Positions 58,223-64,000 of a stretch of DNA of 64,000 nucleotides are shown one piece after another. Source of the DNA: Oscillospiraceae bacterium (lineage in GTDB: Bacteria; Bacillota; Clostridia; Oscillospirales; Oscillospiraceae); assembly GCA_017412765.1 (NCBI GenBank), contig JAFPWN010000045.1, forward strand, positions 25,624 to 89,623, given 5' to 3'. The position numbers were made by a program, and so were the translations under genes. Numbering within the stretch: the stretch's first letter is position 1; each line of letters opens with the position of its first letter. The notes beneath the pieces are model-generated. The model was not told the origin of the DNA and did not search any database. It worked only from the letters and a program-made list of their open reading frames with translations.

Positions 58223-59377
58223 TTATGCCCTTTTCCGATACGTCGCCTCAAGGAGGACTGTCATCAGCGCGATGAGAACGATGAGAAAAAACGGCATTAC
58301 CCACAAGCCGGAGAGCGAAGATACAAAGCCGAGCGCCGGCGGCATAAAGGTAGAGCCGAGATAAGCAGAAGCCATCTGAACTCCGATTATCGCCTGCGAG
58401 TTCTCCGCGCCGAAAGAGGCGGGCGTGGAGTGGATAATGCTCGGATAAACCGGTGCGCAGCCAAGCCCGATGATGACAAGACCGACGAGAGCTGCGCTCT
58501 CCGGCAGACCGTTCAGCGAAATCAGCACTACGCCGACGGCGATTATACCCGTTCCGAGGCGGATCATATTCCGGTCGCCGACTCTGTCCGAGATAAAGCC
58601 CGCGAGAAAGCGCCCGACTGTCATACCGATGAAAAAGAGCGAGGCGAACGCGGCGGCGCGCGACGGCGCCATCCCCGTTTTTTCGATGAGGTAAGAGGCG
58701 CTCCACAGCATACAGATGCTCTCAGCGCCGCAGTAGCACAGAAACCCCGCGAGCAGGGTCGGCACGCCGCGGATCCTGAGCGCGCCGGAAACGCCGACAG
58801 TCTCCACGGTATTCCCTGCGCCCTTCGGGTCTGAGTCTGCCTTCCAGAGCGGAAGCGAGAGCGCGACAATGGCGGCGATCACGAGCTGAACAGCGCCGAC
58901 GGCGCGGTAGCCCGTCTGCCATACTGAAACGCTGAGCGCGGCGCTCATAACGCAGGGGCTCATGATTGTGCCGACGCCCCAGAAGCAGTGCAGCCAGCTC
59001 ATGTGCTTCGAGGAGTAGTGCAGGGCGACGTAATTATTGAGCGCGGCGTCGATGGAGCCGGCTCCGAGACCGTAGGGAATTGCGAACGCTATCAGCATCG
59101 GGAAGCTCGTTGAGATCGAAAAGCCCCACATCGCAAGAGCGGTGACGATTATGCTGAAAAGCGTGACGTACTTTACGCCGAAGCGCTTCGTCAGTCGCTC
59201 GGAGAGCAGGCTCGACATGACCGTTCCGACGGAAATGACCATTGTTACGACGCCCGCCCAGGCAAGCGGAACGCCGAAGAATTCGTGCATTACCGGCCAG
59301 CCTGCGCCGAGCAGAGAGTCGGGCAGACCGAGTGAGATGAACGCGAGGTAGATAACTGCGAGGAGCAAAAGGCACAT
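58223..59377 (-). CDS. Major facilitator superfamily transporter
   Basis: The 384-residue protein has about 12 hydrophobic helices with the MFS loop motif after helix 2 (LLSERLTKRFGVKYVTLFS) and its repeat in the second half (GRFLAGFISDRVGDRNMIRL). No coupling-ion or substrate motif is diagnostic. Its start overlaps the ABC-transporter stop (TAATG), so the two form one operon. Confidence 0.88.
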   Translation of the reverse strand: MCLLLLAVIYLAFISLGLPDSLLGAGWPVMHEFFGVPLAWAGVVTMVISVGTVMSSLLSERLTKRFGVKYVTLFSIIVTALAMWGFSISTSFPMLIAFAIPYGLGAGSIDAALNNYVALHYSSKHMSWLHCFWGVGTIMSPCVMSAALSVSVWQTGYRAVGAVQLVIAAIVALSLPLWKADSDPKGAGNTVETVGVSGALRIRGVPTLLAGFLCYCGAESICMLWSASYLIEKTGMAPSRAAAFASLFFIGMTVGRFLAGFISDRVGDRNMIRLGTGIIAVGVVLISLNGLPESAALVGLVIIGLGCAPVYPSIIHSTPASFGAENSQAIIGVQMASAYLGSTFMPPALGFVSSLSGLWVMPFFLIVLIALMTVLLEATYRKRA

Positions 59378-61113
59378 TATCTGTCCTCCATACCCTTGAA
59401 TTGGAGATTGTAGAGCTGAGAGTAGATGCCGCCCTCAGCCATAAGAGAGGAGTGCGACCCGCGCTCCACGATCCTGCCGCCGGTGACGACCGCGATCTCG
59501 TCCGCGCCGCGAATGGTGCTGAGGCGGTGGGCGACCACTATGGTCGTGCGGCCCTTCGTCAGCTCGTCGAGCGACTCCTGAATGAGCATTTCGGTGGTGT
59601 TGTCGAGGGCGCTCGTCGCCTCGTCGAGAATGAGTATCGCGGGGTCCTTGAGAAATACGCGCGCTATGCTCATGCGCTGCTTCTGACCGCCGGAGAGCTT
59701 CACTCCGCGCTCGCCGATCGGTGTATCGTACCCGTCCTCGAGCGCCATTATGTCGTCGTGTATGTTCGCGCGCTTCGCAGCGGCGATTATCTCCTCCTCA
59801 GTCGCGTCGGGCTTGCCGTAGAGAATGTTCTCGCGCACGGTGCCGGAAAAGAGGAAAACGTCCTGCTGAACTATGCCTATCTGACGGCGCACGGAGTCCA
59901 TAGTTAGGCTCCTTAGATTTTTGCCGTCTATGAGGATATCGCCGTCGCCGTCAGAGAGCTTGTAAAAGTTCGGAAGCAGGTGGCAGAGCGTGGTCTTGCC
60001 GCCGCCGGAGGGGCCGACGAGCGCGAGCTTTTTGCCCGGCTCCACGTGCAGATCGATGCCGCGAAGCACCTCGCGCGAGCCGTTGTAGGAGTAGTTCACG
60101 CCGCGGAATTCTATCTCGCCCTTAACGTCTGTAAGAGGCTCTGCGCCCGGCGCGTCCTCCTCGGGCTTCTCGTCCATTATTTCGACAAAACGCTTAAAGC
60201 CGCTCACGCCGTTCTGAAACTGCTCCATAAACTGAATGAGCGTCGTTACGGGGTTTATAAAGAGGTTGACGGACACGATGAAGGTCGAATAATCTCCGAA
60301 CGTGATCCGCCCGGCGTAGAGGAAAAGTCCGCCGGCGATGAGGATAAAGACGTTGAAAACGTCGGTCACAAACGAGGTGGAGGAGTGGAACTTCGCCATA
60401 GCCTTGTATGCGGCGCGGGAGGCGGAGACGAACTGATCGTCGCCGACCTTGAATTTTTTGACCTCAGTCTCGGAGTTGACGTAGGCCTTCGTGACGCGGA
60501 TGCCGGTGACGGAGGACTCGACTGCGGCGTTTATCGTTGCGTTGGACTTGCGGCGGTCGTCGAAAGCCTTTTTCATGCCCTTGCGGTAGTGCACGGAAAC
60601 GAAAACGAGTATGGGCACGCAGGCGAAGATTATGAGCGTCAGCACCCAGTCGATGGAGGCGAGATATGAAAACGAGAGGATTATCATAACGCTGCTGATG
60701 AGCAGATTCTCGGGACCGTGATGCGCAAGCTCCGCGACCTCAAAAAGGTCGCTCGTTATCCTCGTCATTATGCGCCCGGTCTCGTGGTTATCGTAAAATG
60801 AGTAGGGCAGGCGCTGGAGGTGCGAGAACAGGTCGCGGCGCATCTGACTCTGCATACGCACGCCGATGACGTGGCCGTAATACTGCACGAAGTATCTGAG
60901 CAGCATACGGACGGTGTACAGCACGAGCACCGAAACGCCGGAGATGACGATCGCGGCGTACTGCCTCTCCGGTATGTAGATATTGAGCATATTGCGGGTC
61001 ATTACGGGGTAGACCATGCCGATGACGCTTATGAATAGCGAAGCGAGCATATCGCAGGTCAGCATGAGCTTATGGGGCTTGTAGTAGCTAAGAAAGCGCT
61101 TGAATAAATCCAT
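59377..61113 (-). CDS. ABC exporter, fused membrane and ATPase domains
   Basis: The 578-residue half-transporter has six membrane helices (residues 15-300) and an ATPase domain with Walker A VGPSGGGKTTL near 370, signature LSGGQKQRMSIARV, Walker B ILILDEATSALD, and VAHRLST. It should work as a homodimer exporting lipid, drug or peptide. The preceding region has no second half-transporter gene, so a homodimer is favoured. Confidence 0.93.
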   Translation of the reverse strand: MDLFKRFLSYYKPHKLMLTCDMLASLFISVIGMVYPVMTRNMLNIYIPERQYAAIVISGVSVLVLYTVRMLLRYFVQYYGHVIGVRMQSQMRRDLFSHLQRLPYSFYDNHETGRIMTRITSDLFEVAELAHHGPENLLISSVMIILSFSYLASIDWVLTLIIFACVPILVFVSVHYRKGMKKAFDDRRKSNATINAAVESSVTGIRVTKAYVNSETEVKKFKVGDDQFVSASRAAYKAMAKFHSSTSFVTDVFNVFILIAGGLFLYAGRITFGDYSTFIVSVNLFINPVTTLIQFMEQFQNGVSGFKRFVEIMDEKPEEDAPGAEPLTDVKGEIEFRGVNYSYNGSREVLRGIDLHVEPGKKLALVGPSGGGKTTLCHLLPNFYKLSDGDGDILIDGKNLRSLTMDSVRRQIGIVQQDVFLFSGTVRENILYGKPDATEEEIIAAAKRANIHDDIMALEDGYDTPIGERGVKLSGGQKQRMSIARVFLKDPAILILDEATSALDNTTEMLIQESLDELTKGRTTIVVAHRLSTIRGADEIAVVTGGRIVERGSHSSLMAEGGIYSQLYNLQFKGMEDR

Positions 61114-61194
61114 GGGTTCTCCTCTTTCGCAGTAGTCTTTCTATTTTAAGCTTTCATAGCGGCAAAATCAAGCGTTTTTCGGCTAAATTGTACC

Positions 61195-61224
61195 TTGAAA
61201 GTGAGGCGCGGTTTGTGGTATGCT
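61195..61224 (+). promoter_or_regulatory. Promoter of the DUF4317 gene
   Basis: TTGAAA and TATGCT are separated by 18 bp, 30 bp before the start at 61255. Confidence 0.5.
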
Positions 61225-61254
61225 CTATGGGTACTTTAAGCTACGGAGGAAATA

Positions 61255-62379
61255 ATGACACAAAAGGAAATAGGCGAGCTTCGACGCCACTTCAGACCCG
61301 ACAGGCTTGCGATCGGCAGGATCTACGGCTGCTACGTCAACACCCGCAGGGAGATAATAAGCTTCATAGACGAGCCGCTTTCGCTCATGCCGCAGTCCGA
61401 GCAGGAGAAATACATCGCTCTTCTCAAAAAGAGCATGTCGGGAGGGCTAGATAAAAATCTCATAGACATAGTATTCACTACGGAGCAGGTGCGCGGAGGC
61501 GACGAGCACGCGCTGCTCATGGCGATGAGGCAGAGTAAGCTCCAGGACAAGGAAGCGAGAGAGGAGTTCTTCCGCCGCGTCATCGACTCTACGGATATGG
61601 GCGACTCAAACTACGTCATACTCATCGCCCACGATACCTACGACGTGCCGAAAAAGGCGAAGGACGGCGATTTCGTCGGCTCCGACAGCGTTTACAGCTA
61701 TATTATATGCGCCGTCTGTCCGACGAAGGAGCTGAAGTCTGAGCTTCAGTTCTTCCCGGGTGACAATGAATTCCACACCACCGCCTCGGGGCAGATAATA
61801 GCGCCGACGGAGCTGGGCTTCATCTTTCCGGCGTTTGACCGCAGGGCGGCGAACATATATAACGCGCTTTTCTTCACCCGCCGCGCAAACGACATTCACC
61901 CGGACTTCATTCAGGGCATTTTCAATACCGAGGTGCTGCCGTCGGCGCAGGAGCAGCGTGAGAGCTTTGAGCGCGTGCTGACCGAAACGCTCGAGGATGA
62001 GTGCGACTTCGGCGTTGTGCAGGCCGTGAACGGCCGCCTCGGATCTGAGCTTGCCGCGCACAAGGAGGCGAAGATTCCGGAGCCGCTATGCTATACAGCC
62101 GACGAGCTCGGAGATATTCTTCTCGACTCCGGCGTGAGCGAGGAGAGAGTTGAGCGGTTCACAGAGGCGTGCAGGGAGACTCTCGGCGAGGGCGCTTCAA
62201 TAAAGCCGGAGAACGTCATCGACGGCAGGAAATTTACAGTCAGATCCGGCGACCTGACGGTGAGCGTAACGCCGACTGAGAGCTTTCTTCTCGAAACGCG
62301 CGAGGTTGACGGAAAGAAGTATTTGCTCATTCCCGTAGGCTCGACGGTCGAGGTCAACGGATTGGAAATAAAGATTTAA
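61255..62379 (+). CDS. DUF4317 family protein
   Basis: The 374-residue protein begins EIGELRRHFRPDRLAIGRIY and has YCYVN-like GCYVNTRREIISF, typical of DUF4317, a Clostridia-specific cytoplasmic family of unknown function. No membrane segment or nucleotide-binding motif is visible. The SGNH hydrolase gene follows after 11 nt with GGAGG. Confidence 0.88.
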   Translation: MTQKEIGELRRHFRPDRLAIGRIYGCYVNTRREIISFIDEPLSLMPQSEQEKYIALLKKSMSGGLDKNLIDIVFTTEQVRGGDEHALLMAMRQSKLQDKEAREEFFRRVIDSTDMGDSNYVILIAHDTYDVPKKAKDGDFVGSDSVYSYIICAVCPTKELKSELQFFPGDNEFHTTASGQIIAPTELGFIFPAFDRRAANIYNALFFTRRANDIHPDFIQGIFNTEVLPSAQEQRESFERVLTETLEDECDFGVVQAVNGRLGSELAAHKEAKIPEPLCYTADELGDILLDSGVSEERVERFTEACRETLGEGASIKPENVIDGRKFTVRSGDLTVSVTPTESFLLETREVDGKKYLLIPVGSTVEVNGLEIKI

Positions 62380-62390
62380 CGGAGGGCAGT

Positions 62391-63122
62391 ATGGAAAGAG
62401 ATATTTTATTCGGTAAAAAATGGGCTGTCTGCGGCGACAGCTTCTCAAACGGCGACTTTTCCGGCGCGCCGGACGGTGTTCCGACCTTCACCGAGGGCCG
62501 CTTTGCCGGCAGAGCCAAAACCTACGGCTTCCTCATTGCCGAGCGCACCGGCATGGAGATACAGCACCTTGCACTCGGCGGCATGACCATGGCGACCCCG
62601 TCCGACGCTGACTTTCACAACACGTTCTCCGAGAGCCTATACAAGACTATCGACGACGACGCTGACTACATAACGCTCTACTTCGGCATAAACGACAGCC
62701 ACCACCGCCCGAAATCAACCGGCGACGACGGCGAAATAAAGGCCGGCACGGTCTATATGGGCAGTATCGACGATACGGGGATAGAGACCTTCTACGGCGC
62801 GTGGAACACCGTTATGGAGTATCTTATCGCGCACCACCCGTTCGCGCACATCGGCATAATAATCTCCAACGGCTGCGAGACTGAGGATTACCGCTTTGCC
62901 GAGATCGCCATCGCAAAAAAATGGGGCGTGCCCTACATCGACCTCAACGGCGACGAGCGCACACCCTGCATGGGCAGAAGCACGAATCACGAGATACTCA
63001 AATCCGTCCGCGACGCGAGAACAGAGGCTTTCGCCGTCGCACCGCCGAAAAACACCCACCCCAACGCCCGCGCTCACGAGTACGAGAGCCGCTTTATCGA
63101 GGGCTGGCTTCGTACAATATAA
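62391..63122 (+). CDS. SGNH/GDSL hydrolase (esterase)
   Basis: The 243-residue protein has the GDS block WAVCGDSFSNGDF at residue 12, the Gly block HLALGGMTMATP, the Asn block LYFGINDSHH, and a C-terminal His in THPNARAHEYESRF. There is no signal peptide, so it is cytoplasmic. It probably removes acyl groups from imported sugars or wall precursors. Confidence 0.88.
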   Translation: MERDILFGKKWAVCGDSFSNGDFSGAPDGVPTFTEGRFAGRAKTYGFLIAERTGMEIQHLALGGMTMATPSDADFHNTFSESLYKTIDDDADYITLYFGINDSHHRPKSTGDDGEIKAGTVYMGSIDDTGIETFYGAWNTVMEYLIAHHPFAHIGIIISNGCETEDYRFAEIAIAKKWGVPYIDLNGDERTPCMGRSTNHEILKSVRDARTEAFAVAPPKNTHPNARAHEYESRFIEGWLRTI

Positions 63123-63127
63123 AATAA

Positions 63128-63164
63128 CGGCTGTGAAGAGTGATTCTTCACAGCCGCTTTTTCA
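63128..63164. terminator. Bidirectional terminator between the SGNH and YjzC-like genes
   Basis: CGGCTGTGAAGA pairs with TCTTCACAGCCG around a 5-nt loop, followed by CTTTTTC on the plus strand. Confidence 0.85.
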
Positions 63165-63365
63165 GTTCTGCTTTACCCAGCCGTTGCCGGATTTGCTGGT
63201 GGCGGGAAGACGCTCGCCCTTCTCGATGGTAACGGTGCGGGCGTTCTCTACCTTGCCGCCGCGGGGGCCGACCTCAACGTAGGTGCCGGGATCCTGATTG
63301 TCGGTGCCGGGCTTGATTACGTTTGCGGTGTCCTGAGACTGCTTGGAGCTCTTATTGTTAGACAT
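63162..63365 (-). CDS. YjzC-like small protein
   Basis: The 67-residue hydrophilic protein contains the YjzC-type core PGTYVEVGPRGGKVENARTV followed by TIEKGERLPAT. The family binds no known ligand. The N-terminal 30 residues are Ser/Gln/Asn-rich and probably disordered. Confidence 0.8.
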   Translation of the reverse strand: MSNNKSSKQSQDTANVIKPGTDNQDPGTYVEVGPRGGKVENARTVTIEKGERLPATSKSGNGWVKQN

Positions 63366-63430
63366 TTCGGTTATCTCCTTTCAAGTGGATGATCGTAGTA
63401 TAACCGAAGCGCCCCGCTTTATTCACAAAA

Positions 63431-63853
63431 TTATGCGATTGCCGCGCCGAGCGCCCTGCACTTATCGGCGGCGTCGTCGTCCGGCGCGTCGTTTGCGATC
63501 ACGCTCTCGGCGGCGAGGGTGATACCGCTGTCGGCGCAGCGGCTCTCCCAGGACCGCATCCATTCGCCGTCGCCCCAGCCGTAGGAGCCGAAAAGCGCGA
63601 CCCTCTTGCCCTGAAGCTTCGGCTCGCAGGATGAGAACATCGGCTCAAACTCGCTCTCCTCGATAACCTCGTCGCCCTGCGCCGAGCATCCGAACGCAAT
63701 GCCGTCAAAGCCGTCGACAAGATCGGAATCGAAGGCGTCGCAGGGGAAAAGCTCAGCCTCGGCTCCGGCGCTCTTTGCGCCCTCGAGCACGAAATTTGCC
63801 ATCTGCTCGGTGTTTCCGGTGCCGCTCCAATATACAACTGCTACTTTGCTCAT
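63431..63853 (-). CDS. Flavodoxin
   Basis: The 140-residue protein has the FMN phosphate loop VVYWSGTGNTEQMA at residue 6, GIAFGCSAQGDE near 75 and KRVALFGSYGWGDGEWM near 100, matching short-chain clostridial flavodoxins. It transfers electrons in place of ferredoxin, often under low iron. It is preceded by an inverted copy of the MITE-like repeat. Confidence 0.95.
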   Translation of the reverse strand: MSKVAVVYWSGTGNTEQMANFVLEGAKSAGAEAELFPCDAFDSDLVDGFDGIAFGCSAQGDEVIEESEFEPMFSSCEPKLQGKRVALFGSYGWGDGEWMRSWESRCADSGITLAAESVIANDAPDDDAADKCRALGAAIA

Positions 63854-63878
63854 TTTTCATAACTCCTTATCGATTTAT

Positions 63879-64000
63879 TTATACTAACCCCTAATCAAAA
63901 TCTTCAATTCGCGCTTGCCCTTTTCGCGTCATACTTCGTTATCCGGCTTGATAATACACAAAGTATTGTCTGCACCGGACGCCTTGTATGACGCAAAAAA
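63879..64000. mobile_element. MITE-like repeat, copy 2, inverted, cut by the window edge
   Basis: From ACTAACCCCTAATCAAAA it is nearly identical to the reverse complement of 52920-53043, including GTATTGTC and GGCTTGATAATAC. The remaining terminal inverted repeat lies beyond the window. It occupies the region upstream of the flavodoxin gene, where it could influence the promoter. Confidence 0.8.

Overview
The window looks like a chromosome segment of an anaerobic gut Clostridia bacterium, most likely from the Oscillospirales/Ruminococcaceae range. The reasons are moderate-to-high GC, permuted-domain GH3 glycosidases, LytTR two-component systems, a DUF4317 protein, rubredoxin and flavodoxin, an Fe-S type fumarase beta subunit, a topoisomerase IV-type parE/parC pair and an L20-style infC-rpmI-rplT operon. 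The species assignment is inference.

Region 1 (1-2014): a thiaminase I-like lipoprotein running off the left edge, a secreted lipoprotein gene, and the 3' half of a tRNA-Arg-like gene cut at the anticodon loop. Region 2 (2015-20930): accessory cargo transcribed leftwards. It holds a compact six-gene, Dlt-like surface acylation cassette (CAT-like acyltransferase, ANL acyl-AMP ligase, small membrane protein, MBOAT, two SGNH proteins with leucine-rich repeats). Next to it is a LytTR two-component system between two operons, each encoding a membrane-anchored permuted GH3 glycosidase. ACGAAC motifs spaced 21 or 42 bp apart lie upstream of both operons and look like binding sites of that regulator. 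Region 3 (20930-38778): a graveyard of integrative elements. It contains a broken PIN toxin with an intact antitoxin, two related integrase/sigma-like/DUF6076/RepA modules (one decayed), a second LytTR system with a GH78-like rhamnosidase and an SGNH lipoprotein between them, a broken second integrase, a second copy of the lipoprotein gene, an intact tRNA-Arg(CCG), and a 41-bp duplicate of that tRNA's 5' half. The tRNA halves and lipoprotein copies at the two edges suggest tandem accretion of elements at a tRNA-Arg anticodon loop.

Region 4 (38779-64000): mostly core genes. These are a DivIVA-like coiled-coil protein, fumarase beta, an inactive-looking transglutaminase-like lipoprotein with parC/parE, a short AGCS transporter, murC, a CCA-adding enzyme, infC-rpmI-rplT with an attenuated leader, rubredoxin, an SLH protein, a GH2 enzyme, a GNAT, a tocopherol-cyclase-like protein, MFS and ABC exporters, DUF4317, an SGNH hydrolase, a YjzC-like protein and flavodoxin. 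Two families of small non-coding repeats occur here. One (139-bp core) sits in both copies between duplicated locus-specific hairpins and shows a compensatory base-pair change. The other (about 160 bp) has terminal inverted repeats.

Most candidate reading frames on the strand opposite GC-rich genes were judged to be shadows. Percent identities and domain positions are by eye.
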